A program made the translations under genes and the position numbers. Source: a virus. Taken from it: a stretch of 64,000 nucleotides of DNA. The notes beneath the pieces were generated by a model. It did no database searches and was not told where the DNA came from. It saw only the letters and a list, made by a program, of their open reading frames with translations. Positions 27,701 through 36,771 of the stretch are shown here, piece after piece; position 1 is the first letter of the stretch; every line of letters starts with the position of its first letter. The stretch is from IMG/VR virus record IMGVR_UViG_3300042477_000445, positions 1-64,000 of that record, one strand, 5' to 3'.

Positions 27701-29632
27701 TATAAAAGATTGCAAGAAATATCTGGATTAAAGATAGTTGATATTGATCCTGATATGCCAATAAATTCAACGGCAAGTATCAATAGCAATAATTCGTCAA
27801 CTACTCAAATAAAATACAACCTTGCCTATGATTATATGGCAAACAACTACTACTCAGAAGTAATAGATTTTTTTAAAGACTCTGGGAACTTATCGTCATT
27901 AAAATCAAGACCAAGCAATCAATGGTATTTTCCTGATATTTCAAAAAGATATGCAATGGACATTGTTATACTAAAACAAGGTTTGTACACGACATATTCT
28001 TCACATGAGAATTTTGGTCCAAAACCATATGGATTTCACGCTCCACCATGGAACTTTGCAGATCTATCAAATGCAACAACACCTGGATATAACTCAGATG
28101 TTTCTGAGTCGCCAAATAGTTTTAGAATCTCTGGACAAACATACGCTCAGATCATTTTTGATCCGCAATCTCTTGCAGTTGGTGATCTCGATTATTATTT
28201 GAAAGGCAAGTTTAACATTGGAGATGTTTTAAGAAACAGTACTGTGAGTTATACTTCTTTTATGCTCGGGAACAATACATCATCTGCAACAGTTCAAATA
28301 AACGATCTTGTTGATCTGTTTTCTGTATCCGCAGATGGTTTAACTTGGCAACCACAAGTTAAATGGGAGTGCCCAACTGCTGACTTAAATTTCTATGCTC
28401 TTTCGGCAAAACTAACCAACTCTTCTGGAAATGATAGTGGAGGTGGTTCTAATGGTGATGCAATTAGAGGTATTTGGCATCAATATGCTTCATTGTCTAA
28501 CAATAATGATGGTCTTTTCTTGTCTGTAAGAAACTCAAATGTTAATACAGATTTAACGGGTTCGTTATTGGACGTTGTCGGATTTGACAAATCTGCTAGA
28601 ACAAAAATAGGAAAGATTGCCTCCTCCAGGGTAATAAGTGAAACATTACTTGTCATTCCTTATTATCTAAATGATTGTGGCGAAGAAAAATATTTCGACA
28701 TTGATATTGACACGTTTGAAAGATTATATACAACAAATACTGGTATAGTTGGAGAAATGAAGTTAATTTCAAGAAATTATGTTTTGCCTCCACAGATGGA
28801 TTTTATAAGATTAAGAGATCAAACTAGAAGAAGATTAGAAAAACCAGACTATGGTAGTATTAAATCTCCATTTATAATGTTCCCATTTGAGTTTAAGGCA
28901 ACATTAACACAACAAGATCTTGCAGACATTTGGCAAGGAGTTTTGCCAACTTCAGCAGATGTTGCAGAAGTCGATTACCAAGAAAAAGAATTCTTCATAG
29001 GAAATTATCTAAAAGATTTAAATTATAAATTACCAGATAATACAAGATTTAAAGTCTTTAAAGTTAAAAAGAGAGCAGTTGTAAACTATGAAGAAATCAA
29101 TTACAAGTCTCTTGGATACGCTTATTCTGATACAAGTTATGGATATAATTGGCCTTACGACTTCTTCTCTTTACTGGAGATGGCAGAAGTTAGAGCAGAA
29201 ATGACATATGGAACAGAGACCAAAGAAGATACAAGCAAAGTTGATATAAGTGACATTACAACACAACAGGTACAAACTATTTTAGAGAGATCTTCTATTT
29301 TGGGAACAGTATCACCAGAGGTTGCTTCTGTTTTACAAAGAGAGATTGGAACGCTAGGAGTTATTTCAGACTCTGAAGGTGTAGATGCTACCGCAAGATT
29401 AAGAACTGGTTTAACATTGTCTACTGCAGATACAGTATTGGGATCGGCAGATTTATCAACAAACGTTGCTACGACTACAATTGGTAGAACAATAGATATT
29501 ACAGGAACAACTCTCAACACGAATGGCGGTTCAACAAGTACGTTCATGCCGACATCAACAAATTCTGGTGGTTCAACGACAACGTTTATGCCAACTTCTA
29601 CAACAGACACGGGAACAAATACTAGCGGGTGA
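24773..29632 (+). CDS. giant structural protein (1619 aa) with repetitive C-terminal tail
   Basis: At 1619 residues this is the longest gene in the window, in the middle of the tail block. Most of it is beta-rich and aromatic (for example SGNTNAPYARFSREG near residue 225). The last 40 residues are Thr/Ser/Gly rich and contain two copies of GGSTxTFMPTST. I recognise no family; a large baseplate or tail-fibre-associated protein is likely from size and place. It overlaps the LamG protein gene by 4 bases, and the gap to the next gene is 23 bases. Confidence 0.6.
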   Translation: MKKFVFRSNKYNVTHQDLQRGIEDRGYIDSNPITDSETNPLSKWKKYQGERDDTNLFVSSSNNISRIQIHQAINRLYDSLEFGQVNVSVDVDPTYKVGYNYNKQKFFNYVEEYLVQNPSETLAFVKDPQQFLVTIPGLNVKNILVYQGGSNKTNTTLPFLKTNTGDIVGHHKDGQFERGLQGPFTEANVGGYKHRHQRVGNTTDRPERFKITDDGTTITFSSPISGNTNAPYARFSREGFTKSVVNIANIRATGSFALGNFQRNYEVVSGLHRRAQNLALVDRPQNFQQRAIENPLLTGSSDYAIPDRTLLDGTYNKTVFVNKFGAPGDSKSSTPIHMDFDSEEYSVYNTVNYRNISGRLFLKKNLSTGSYFGGYISGSYGITTSYNKTQRNNRRIPISGTTQFKLRPDNTFFSYGIPARDGGYSWILNYTTGGNNPGLYINGVDNDINFITSSIDGNYFTNLSSSYVTFTTSSVSLNTSTNNVLRKFNVQFSGMWKFTPKKQLSQNYNPIIVRNKARNYFVDYVPDPQTNTRQDIRFKDSFIKDKHTNIVNVYVDENGNEERLSLPFGQEYGSLTSDFYRVETDQNINIYKDYRNIRQSDKSKSLFAKLFKFDRYTKKNNLNIKKIKSIIHEEKIYPRSQNVYRDIARVRNNYSSKWADNLDNRLTELTNSQGQVYVRTAFLNKDSGGTEYKFSYWPMDANEDPTFTGAIVRDKSGELIQLDNINFYFSAYGVNPGLIVPSGSYYGARFGRNWNRNRPANVVHEQAGRGPFKNSYEQFYSDIKLIGQDCSVVPEYRISPRLDTFYSSNISYYSDTFNSLELTGTVVEDASLAISTSSAFLEQRVNSDYIDLNEYLNKELTEFKLNTIKLKVKGIKKFLPYDGFYPQQRMLQLASQFSSSYNGLFTLFGVQSTFRTALTPFYAPGIGFNSIKAGMGMPFNVATASIGSNPFSDITSSIDSASLFYHKLPWDSILYPYKRLQEISGLKIVDIDPDMPINSTASINSNNSSTTQIKYNLAYDYMANNYYSEVIDFFKDSGNLSSLKSRPSNQWYFPDISKRYAMDIVILKQGLYTTYSSHENFGPKPYGFHAPPWNFADLSNATTPGYNSDVSESPNSFRISGQTYAQIIFDPQSLAVGDLDYYLKGKFNIGDVLRNSTVSYTSFMLGNNTSSATVQINDLVDLFSVSADGLTWQPQVKWECPTADLNFYALSAKLTNSSGNDSGGGSNGDAIRGIWHQYASLSNNNDGLFLSVRNSNVNTDLTGSLLDVVGFDKSARTKIGKIASSRVISETLLVIPYYLNDCGEEKYFDIDIDTFERLYTTNTGIVGEMKLISRNYVLPPQMDFIRLRDQTRRRLEKPDYGSIKSPFIMFPFEFKATLTQQDLADIWQGVLPTSADVAEVDYQEKEFFIGNYLKDLNYKLPDNTRFKVFKVKKRAVVNYEEINYKSLGYAYSDTSYGYNWPYDFFSLLEMAEVRAEMTYGTETKEDTSKVDISDITTQQVQTILERSSILGTVSPEVASVLQREIGTLGVISDSEGVDATARLRTGLTLSTADTVLGSADLSTNVATTTIGRTIDITGTTLNTNGGSTSTFMPTSTNSGGSTTTFMPTSTTDTGTNTSG
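29525..29602 (+). repeat. tandem 12-residue repeat at the end of the 1619-aa protein
   Basis: Two in-frame copies (29525-29560 and 29567-29602) encode GGSTSTFMPTST and GGSTTTFMPTST, separated by Asn-Ser. The nucleotide copies differ at several third positions, so the repeat is conserved at protein level. It is a low-complexity tail of the sort seen at flexible ends of virion proteins. Confidence 0.7.
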
Positions 29633-29655
29633 TCTAATTATTTTAGGGAATCATA

Positions 29656-31032
29656 ATGGAATTTTTTAATAAAAAAGAAGAGGTATTAGAAATAGTTTTA
29701 ACCCAAAAAGGGAGAGAACTATATTCACAGGGAAAGTTTAAACCTACTTATTATTCTTTTCACGACACCGACATTACATATGATAATGCATCCGGGGAAG
29801 AGCAGAATGATATTGTTTCAAGAATAAAAGATACCCCAACATTAAAGTCCATAGTTGGATTACAGAATCCTATTACATCGTTTATAGATTATGCTTCTAA
29901 CAAGAATAAACAAAAAGAGTTTGTTTTAAAGAATGAGATAGGATCTAAAACATTAGGCGATCAATATGCTCCATCCTGGAATTTGAAATTTTTAAAAACA
30001 CCACCGTTTCAGTGGTATGGAACAAGCAGAGATCAAATAACAGATAATAAAAAATATCAATTAAATTTTAGCTCAAGTATTGATTTTGATAAAAGTTCAC
30101 AAGAACTAATACCACAATTTAATATTCAAACTCTGTATCAAGTTTATGATGTAGATGATTTAACTCAAAACAAGTTTTCCATTCAATTTCCTAAACAAGA
30201 TTATTCTTTAAGTGGATTTTATTCTTTTGTAGCGAAAGAATTGGGAACAAAAGTCTCTTCAAGCGATAAGCCATTTATACAATTCATACCAAAAAAAGTA
30301 AAAAAGAAATTTGGGTTCTCAGAGATTGAAGTAATAGAATATGATACGATAATAACTCCCACTAATCTTTTTGGATTTCCATCAGAAGAAAAAGAAATTT
30401 TTGGATCAAAAATAAAAACTTATAAAATATTTAATAAATCTTTAAAAATGGATTTATTTTTTTCTATATCACAATTTGAACAAGAACTAAAAAATCTTTA
30501 TGATGCTTCTATATTTGTTTTAACAAAATTGTTTAATGAACTTTTTCCTTTACAATTACAAACTACAGAAGAGTTTGTTAAATTAATGAAAGATGGGTTT
30601 AGTACAGATTATAATTATGATTACGAACAAATTAAACAATTAAGCAAATCACTGATGAATGTTAGTTTTATTATTGATACATTTAAAATGTCAAGCATAG
30701 ACGGGATTAATGTTGAATTTTATAATAGCAAAGATCAAGCAATAAAAATGCAAATTCCTAAATATGATATCCTAAAAAGCATGTGGTTGGTCAGAGATCC
30801 AAAACTTTTAATTGATTTTCAGGAATTAAACGCATATGAAACAAATGAAGAAAGTTTATATGAATTAAAATATTATGAGATTTTAAATAATTCTGGTTTA
30901 TATAAAAAACTAAATACAGATGAGATTAGAGAATATGTTAGTATTTCTTTTGATTCTGTTGCTGATTTAGAAAATAAGCAATTAACTAGAAATATATATG
31001 ATACTAATTCGGCGGACGATACAACATGCTAA
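29656..31032 (+). CDS. virion-associated protein with N-terminal LTxxGRxxLxxG module
   Basis: The 458 residues start MEFFNKKEEVLEIVLTQKGR, then LYSQGKFKPTYYSFHDTDITYD. The same N-terminal layout (VLTxxGRxxLxxG...F...D..I.Y) is seen at the start of the gene at 34642, so the two probably share a small N-terminal attachment domain. The start has AGGGAA upstream. This N-terminus is familiar from uncharacterised structural genes of large marine phages, but no function is known to me. Confidence 0.6.
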   Translation: MEFFNKKEEVLEIVLTQKGRELYSQGKFKPTYYSFHDTDITYDNASGEEQNDIVSRIKDTPTLKSIVGLQNPITSFIDYASNKNKQKEFVLKNEIGSKTLGDQYAPSWNLKFLKTPPFQWYGTSRDQITDNKKYQLNFSSSIDFDKSSQELIPQFNIQTLYQVYDVDDLTQNKFSIQFPKQDYSLSGFYSFVAKELGTKVSSSDKPFIQFIPKKVKKKFGFSEIEVIEYDTIITPTNLFGFPSEEKEIFGSKIKTYKIFNKSLKMDLFFSISQFEQELKNLYDASIFVLTKLFNELFPLQLQTTEEFVKLMKDGFSTDYNYDYEQIKQLSKSLMNVSFIIDTFKMSSIDGINVEFYNSKDQAIKMQIPKYDILKSMWLVRDPKLLIDFQELNAYETNEESLYELKYYEILNNSGLYKKLNTDEIREYVSISFDSVADLENKQLTRNIYDTNSADDTTC

Positions 31033-32261
31033 ACCTTTTTGATCAAAACAAAGTATATTATGATAATTTCAGTTATTATTTTGATAGAGGTCAAAATTTA
31101 AATGTAATATTTTCTTTTAATTTCTATAAATTTATTTTAGATAATGTTCCAAACTCTACTATAGACTTTGCTTTATTAAACAAAGACAGGTATTCTATAA
31201 AAGTTTTTTTGACAAAAGAAAATCAATTTAAAAATTACATAGAACTTTTTGATTCTTATACCAAAGTAAACTTAACAACAACACCATTTTTCGTAGACAC
31301 ATATTTTTGTTCAAAAAGAGTTTCAAATCTAAGTGGAAATTATAGAGTAATGGTTAAAATTAGTTATGGTTCTATAGAATCAGATTATCTTAATTATGAG
31401 ATACCGCTTTCAATACAAAATTCTTCCAAGCTTAATAATCTTAAATATGAAAAAATTATAAATGAACCAAAATATGCATTTTTTGAACAAAAATCTAATA
31501 ATGTAGAAAATCAATATATGTTCATGTCGGAAGATATTAATATAAATTTGAAAGATAAATATATTTACAACTTATACGATATATATTCCAACAATATTAC
31601 ATATAACAATTTATCTAGTTATTTATCATCTTTAGAAGTGAATAGAGGCATAAAATACGATGGTTCTCTTACCACCAACAATTATTATGACCAAGAACAA
31701 AAACCACTTGATTTTAATTTCATAAATAATTCCGGAGATAAAACAAATTATACAAATTTAGTAACAAAAATATTTCAGAATTCTTTACAAGAAAAACAAT
31801 ATAAAGAAATTTGTTATTCAAATAATCTATTTATACAAACTTCTAAGAACGATAGAAACAGAAAAGAATCAATTAAATCATACGAAGTTCTTGCTGGATC
31901 GCTCACGTCTACGGCATGTGAAAATGATTTATTCAACGAATATTCAAAAAAATCTGAAATTTTAAGTTCTGATATTCTTATGTTGTCTTTTTATTATGAC
32001 AACATTTATAACTTGAGTATAAATGATTTTTGGAAAGACGATATAACACTATTACCTGTTTATGTTTTAGATGTTAAAACAAAATATAAAATGTATTATA
32101 TGTCTAGTTTATTACCAGATAGTATGACACAAAATTGGAATTTGTTGGACAGGACAACTTTAGAAAATCTTACTAGTGGAAATTATTTATGCAAGATAGT
32201 TAATGATGAGATATATCTCACAAATTTGTTAATGGAAAATTATTTTATCTTAAATAAGTGA
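31026..32261 (+). CDS. hypothetical structural protein
   Basis: The 411 residues are rich in Asn, Tyr and Ser, without a recognised domain. The ATG at 31026 overlaps the previous gene by 7 bases. The early part (residues 20-130, with FYKFILDNVPNSTIDFALLN and GNYRVMVKISYGSIESDYLN) looks like an Ig-like or jelly-roll beta domain. It lies in the tail block, so a virion role is probable. Confidence 0.55.
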   Translation: MLNLFDQNKVYYDNFSYYFDRGQNLNVIFSFNFYKFILDNVPNSTIDFALLNKDRYSIKVFLTKENQFKNYIELFDSYTKVNLTTTPFFVDTYFCSKRVSNLSGNYRVMVKISYGSIESDYLNYEIPLSIQNSSKLNNLKYEKIINEPKYAFFEQKSNNVENQYMFMSEDININLKDKYIYNLYDIYSNNITYNNLSSYLSSLEVNRGIKYDGSLTTNNYYDQEQKPLDFNFINNSGDKTNYTNLVTKIFQNSLQEKQYKEICYSNNLFIQTSKNDRNRKESIKSYEVLAGSLTSTACENDLFNEYSKKSEILSSDILMLSFYYDNIYNLSINDFWKDDITLLPVYVLDVKTKYKMYYMSSLLPDSMTQNWNLLDRTTLENLTSGNYLCKIVNDEIYLTNLLMENYFILNK

Positions 32262-32268
32262 AAAAAGA

Positions 32269-34599
32269 ATGGCAACACCTAAAACCTCACCAAAAGCTAA
32301 AGAAACATTCCCAAACGGAAATGTAATAGATGTTAATAAATTATTAGATCCAAGCGTTTCTGTATCAAATCAGTTTGAGGATAAGATAAGAAAAGCAGTA
32401 AAATTTATAAATGATATAAATGTTTATACTTTTGATTTTAAACAAGCGGAAGAAACAAAAAAGTTTTTTAAAGATTTTAAACTTACAGAGTATGGAGCAA
32501 AAACAGGTCCAGAACCACCAAAATTTATTTATGATGTAATAAAAACAAACATCATTGATCAATTATATAATTTCTTTAATAATATATTAAAAGAAGATTT
32601 TAAACAACTTGGATTGTCTCCAAATCAATTATTTAAGCAATTAATAGTTGGTCTTAAGGTAAAAACTTATGATCCAAAAGTGAAAGCAATAATTGATGAA
32701 AAAGCAAAAAATTTTAATACGAATCCTATTCCTGCATCTTTATTCATAAATTATGTTTATGATAATCCAAATGTATTGATTCCAAAAACAAGAATACCAA
32801 AACTTCTATTTATCACTGGTGATTCAAATCAATTTTATGATACTTCTCCAATAGTCATAAATCAAGAAGAAATAATTAAATATTTAAATATAAAAAATGC
32901 TCCTTTTGAGCAAATTGGATTTAAAATAGAAAATTATTTCTTATATAAAATAATTGATTCTAAAAAGTCAACTGAAAAATTAAGTGAAAAAACCGCAGAG
33001 GAGTATTTAAAAACAGTTAAGGAAATTTATCAGAGTTTTTTATTCGATATTGATCAAGTTTTTAATAAAGAGTCTGTTAATTCGCCAGCTGCTAAACAAA
33101 AAGTAAAAAATGCCATACAATTAGTAATAAACAAAATCAATGAAATTGATTCATATATTGCTATAAACGAAAATAAGATAATTTTTCCTCCTCAAGAACA
33201 AATTAAAGATAAAAAAGATTTATATAATTTTATTGTTAAATACGGATTGGATCAAAAAAATTTAATTGAGTCTCTTAAAGATATTTCATTAAATGCCATA
33301 AAATTAATGGAGCAAATAGGGCCTCTTTTACCCAAAAGTCCAAATCAAACATCTTCTGGATATTCAGAAACGCTAAAAGAGTTTGAAAAATTTTTAATAG
33401 ATCCACTATTTCAAACAATAGATAGAAGATATAAAGATTTTGTAAAATATTATACAAAATTAGAAGAGGAAATAGGCAAAAAAGTATTACCATATTTAAA
33501 AATTCTTTCTACATCATTTGTAAAATTTCCAATATACAAATATACAGAAGAGTTAGTAAATCCAAAATTTTATGGACCAACTCCAGATTTGGATATAGAT
33601 TTATTATATGATAAAAAAGTTGATATATATAAAAACAAAGACCCAAAACTTTTGTTTACTTTTCAAAAACCTCAACTTTTATCGCATGAGAAAATATTAG
33701 TCCCAATTTTTAATAAAGAAGGAAAAAATAATTATAAACCATCAAAAGAGCAAGAATTTATTAACGCTCTACAACCAACAAAAATATTTGTTTATAGAGC
33801 AGATTATGAAATAAAAAACCTAACTCCTGATTTATTATCTGATGGAAATTTGTTAAAAGAATTAGATGTAAAAAGTGATAATTTATCTTTTTATGATATT
33901 TTAGAACCAAATAAAAATTATTATTATTTTTACGTTTCTAAATTTACAAAACCAACTGATGAAACAGTTTATTTAATAGACAACAACTATGTTATTATAA
34001 GCGGAGAAGATTTATATTGGTTTTGCTCTCCAATTATAAAAGTTAAATTAGTTAAAGACTCAAATTTTTATTTTCTTGAAACTGATACTTTGACTGAAAA
34101 TGATTTTATAGAAACAAAATATGAAGAAAGTTTTAAAAACAAGATATCAATAACACCAAAATCAAAACCTTTTGGTTATGGTGGTAGTAGCTTTGCAAGC
34201 GGTCAAGAAAACTATTTAAAAATTAGAGTTACATCTTCGAAAACAAATAAAAAATTAGATTTAAATCTAAAATATACAATTAACAAAGAAAAGAAAAATA
34301 TGAAAAATTATGAAAAAGAAAAACTAAAACCAGAAATGGTAGAAGATCTAAACGATGAAATAGTAAAAAATATTATAAAAAGCAAATTTAAAAATCAAAA
34401 TGTAACAGAACTTATAAACAACATAGTAAAAGCGGAAGAAAGTTCATTAAAGATTGAAACAACTAATTTAAAAATACCTGTTAATTCTGTTCTAAATACA
34501 GCGTTAGCAGAGGCGATTATTATAGAATCAACAATAAATACTATAGATAATGTAGATAAAGAAATTGATGCAATAGGAAAATTGTTTCCAAAAAAATAA
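32269..34599 (+). CDS. large Lys-rich hypothetical structural protein
   Basis: The 776 residues are Lys-rich and helical in the first half (VKAIIDEKAKNFN; IQLVINKINEIDSYI). A beta-rich stretch follows near residues 500-620, then a helical, basic C-terminus. No recognised domain. The ribosome site is weak (GAAAAAAG) and the previous gene ends 7 bases upstream, so translational coupling is likely. It closes a transcription segment, since the next gene has its own promoter-like box. Confidence 0.55.
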   Translation: MATPKTSPKAKETFPNGNVIDVNKLLDPSVSVSNQFEDKIRKAVKFINDINVYTFDFKQAEETKKFFKDFKLTEYGAKTGPEPPKFIYDVIKTNIIDQLYNFFNNILKEDFKQLGLSPNQLFKQLIVGLKVKTYDPKVKAIIDEKAKNFNTNPIPASLFINYVYDNPNVLIPKTRIPKLLFITGDSNQFYDTSPIVINQEEIIKYLNIKNAPFEQIGFKIENYFLYKIIDSKKSTEKLSEKTAEEYLKTVKEIYQSFLFDIDQVFNKESVNSPAAKQKVKNAIQLVINKINEIDSYIAINENKIIFPPQEQIKDKKDLYNFIVKYGLDQKNLIESLKDISLNAIKLMEQIGPLLPKSPNQTSSGYSETLKEFEKFLIDPLFQTIDRRYKDFVKYYTKLEEEIGKKVLPYLKILSTSFVKFPIYKYTEELVNPKFYGPTPDLDIDLLYDKKVDIYKNKDPKLLFTFQKPQLLSHEKILVPIFNKEGKNNYKPSKEQEFINALQPTKIFVYRADYEIKNLTPDLLSDGNLLKELDVKSDNLSFYDILEPNKNYYYFYVSKFTKPTDETVYLIDNNYVIISGEDLYWFCSPIIKVKLVKDSNFYFLETDTLTENDFIETKYEESFKNKISITPKSKPFGYGGSSFASGQENYLKIRVTSSKTNKKLDLNLKYTINKEKKNMKNYEKEKLKPEMVEDLNDEIVKNIIKSKFKNQNVTELINNIVKAEESSLKIETTNLKIPVNSVLNTALAEAIIIESTINTIDNVDKEIDAIGKLFPKK

Positions 34600-34612
34600 A
34601 AAGCAATTTCAT

Positions 34613-34621
34613 ACTATTTAG
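34613..34621 (+). promoter_or_regulatory. candidate phage late promoter box
   Basis: ACTATTTAG lies in the 42-base gap before the gene at 34642, about 29 bases upstream of its ATG, with AGGAG between. It differs at the last base from the ACTATTTAT box seen at the other sites. The shared spacing suggests a late promoter element. Confidence 0.55.
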
Positions 34622-34641
34622 TAAAGAGCAGGAGATAAAAA

Positions 34642-35709
34642 ATGTCATTTTTAAATAACAGCGGTGATATAATTGTAGATGCGGTATTGACTGATGTAGG
34701 CAGACAAAAATTAGCTCAAGGTGGCGGAAATTTTTTAGTGACGAAATTTGCCCTCGGTGATGCAGAAATTGACTATAGATTATATAATATAAACAATCCA
34801 AGTGGTTCTGCATATTATGATTTAAGCATACTACAAACGCCCATATTTGAACCTTCTACATATGCAGTAGCAGACCTAACAAGCAAGTTAATAACTTTAA
34901 CAGATAATAATTTATTATATCTTCCAGCGATGAAGTTGAATCAAAGTCAATTTACAACACAAACTCCAGTTTTAACAATTGATTCAAATACAGAAGCTCT
35001 TGATCTAATTGCCACTGACAACTTTGCGACTTTTATTTCCAACAATGTAACAACAAGTTTGTTGGACGGAAGAATTAATTTACCAAGCAATGTTGCAAAT
35101 CCAGCAAACAATTTAGCATCCTCTGTAGCGTTTAGAAGTTCAGAGTTGGTGAAAAGAATAGTTAAAGTTTCTCAAGGATTTGATAACCCATTAACAAATG
35201 TTTCTTTGAAAAACAACGGTACAAATCAGAATCCAGACCTAGAAGAAACATCTTTTTCTATTTATGTAAACAGACTTTTCTTACAAGTTGGAGACAACAA
35301 CTTACAAACAGATACTGTTTTGCCAGTCTTTTCTACAAACACATTTAATAGAACTCAAACATCTGATGTCTATAAAGTGGATGTAGTTAATAATCCAAAT
35401 TTCTTTGGTGAAGTAGAAACATATAATGACGGAACTGTCACAAAATTAGCAACAAGTTTAAATGCGCTTGGTATTGATCAGGTTGGAAAAGAATTACAAT
35501 TTTCTTTAAAAATTTCTAATATTTTAGCAAGCAATCCATCATATTACTTTACTACATTTGGTTCTGCTCTAGGAACTGGTTATATTGTTTCGGGAAAAAC
35601 ACTATCTAGTTCTGATAGTATTTATATGATTTCTACAACAGTAAGAGTGGTTGGTAATACATATGGGTACTCTATTGATATACCAGTCAAATTATTTTAT
35701 AAGGCATAA
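34642..35709 (+). CDS. tail-associated structural protein with LTxxGRxxLxxG module
   Basis: The 355 residues start SFLNNSGDIIVDAVLTDVGR, followed by KLAQGGGNFLVTKFALGD and AEIDYRLYN. The N-terminus parallels the one at 29656 and is typical of a conserved, uncharacterised family in large aquatic phages. The rest is beta-rich and ends with STTVRVVGNTYGYSIDIPVK. It is the first gene after a candidate late promoter and is followed within 12 bases by another structural gene. Confidence 0.62.
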   Translation: MSFLNNSGDIIVDAVLTDVGRQKLAQGGGNFLVTKFALGDAEIDYRLYNINNPSGSAYYDLSILQTPIFEPSTYAVADLTSKLITLTDNNLLYLPAMKLNQSQFTTQTPVLTIDSNTEALDLIATDNFATFISNNVTTSLLDGRINLPSNVANPANNLASSVAFRSSELVKRIVKVSQGFDNPLTNVSLKNNGTNQNPDLEETSFSIYVNRLFLQVGDNNLQTDTVLPVFSTNTFNRTQTSDVYKVDVVNNPNFFGEVETYNDGTVTKLATSLNALGIDQVGKELQFSLKISNILASNPSYYFTTFGSALGTGYIVSGKTLSSSDSIYMISTTVRVVGNTYGYSIDIPVKLFYKA

Positions 35710-35721
35710 CGGAGAAAAATA

Positions 35722-36765
35722 ATGATTTATACAACATTAACAGCAGATCAGATTTCTACTGCCAGAGAAACACTTTATGAGTCAATTCCAATTACAGGAA
35801 CTCTTGTTTCTGGGACATACGGAACTTATCCAGATGATACAAACGTTTTAAAGTATACAGCAAGTCATGGATTGTTTGAATCTGTATATGATTATCCGTA
35901 TGCCAGTTCTTCGGCAAATAGTATATTTGATCTTACATACGGAGTTAGAAGCGGAAGTTCATTGACACCAGTAACACAGTCTGCTGAGAAATACAGAATT
36001 TATAAAGAGATGGCTCAAACTTTATTTGGATTTGATGTAACTGGTAATGTTAAAAACTTTGTTATTAACGGATCAACTGTAGACAGAATGTTTTTTGTTA
36101 ATTTTTCTCGTCTTTTAACAAAAGACGGAATTAAAATTGGTAGTTTTTCTGCTTCTATGGGCACAAGTTCTTGGACAGCTCATAAATTTGCAGGTCCTCT
36201 ATTACAAATGAGTGACAATCCCAGCTCTACATATTTAACTGTTAACAGCGATTCTCCAGTAGGTCAATATTGGAAAATATATAGCGGCTCAACATATACA
36301 GACGCAAATCAAATTGGTTTCTTGTTTTACCAACAAGGAGTTTTAGCTTTAAATCAAGGTAATTCTGTATTTAATTCTTTGGCTTATAGCAGTTCGGTTT
36401 CAAACCCTCCAGGAGGTTATTTAAGTGGTTCGTTATTGGCATCTACGGGAACTATTACTGAAATCTCTGATGCATTTAGAAAACACGTTAATAATCTTCA
36501 ATTTCAAAACACTGTTCAAATTAATTCAACAATTTATAATTGCCAAGTTGGATTAAATCAATACAATTACAGTTCAAACATCACATATACATCTGCAAGT
36601 CAAATTGTTGTTAAGAATAGTGTTATTGACACTCCAGTAACTTATATAACAACAGTTGGTTTATATGATGACACAGATCAGCTTTTAGCAGTTGCTAAAC
36701 TATCAGAACCACTAAGAAAGACCTCTGCCGATTCAATTAATTTAAGAGTAAGATTGGATTATTAA
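35722..36765 (+). CDS. structural protein, paralog of the next gene
   Basis: The 347 residues have CGGAG before the ATG. The second half shares with the following gene a pattern of QIGFLFYQQGVLAL, then FQNTVQINSTIYNCQVGLN followed by NYSSNITYTS, and a C-terminal TTVGLYDDTDQLLAVAKLSE plus PLRK. This makes the two genes paralogs over about 200 residues. A beta-rich fibre-like or appendage protein is likely. No enzyme motif is visible. Confidence 0.62.
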   Translation: MIYTTLTADQISTARETLYESIPITGTLVSGTYGTYPDDTNVLKYTASHGLFESVYDYPYASSSANSIFDLTYGVRSGSSLTPVTQSAEKYRIYKEMAQTLFGFDVTGNVKNFVINGSTVDRMFFVNFSRLLTKDGIKIGSFSASMGTSSWTAHKFAGPLLQMSDNPSSTYLTVNSDSPVGQYWKIYSGSTYTDANQIGFLFYQQGVLALNQGNSVFNSLAYSSSVSNPPGGYLSGSLLASTGTITEISDAFRKHVNNLQFQNTVQINSTIYNCQVGLNQYNYSSNITYTSASQIVVKNSVIDTPVTYITTVGLYDDTDQLLAVAKLSEPLRKTSADSINLRVRLDY

Positions 36766-36771
36766 AAGTGT

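Noticed and set aside
29155-29610. Minus-strand frame of 151 Val/Ser-rich residues
   Set aside because: It lies wholly opposite the C-terminus of the 1619-residue protein, with low-complexity composition and no upstream ribosome site.
31827-31836. CTATTTATAC inside the 31026 gene
   Set aside because: Coding for NNLFIQT, with no start codon near and no leading A.
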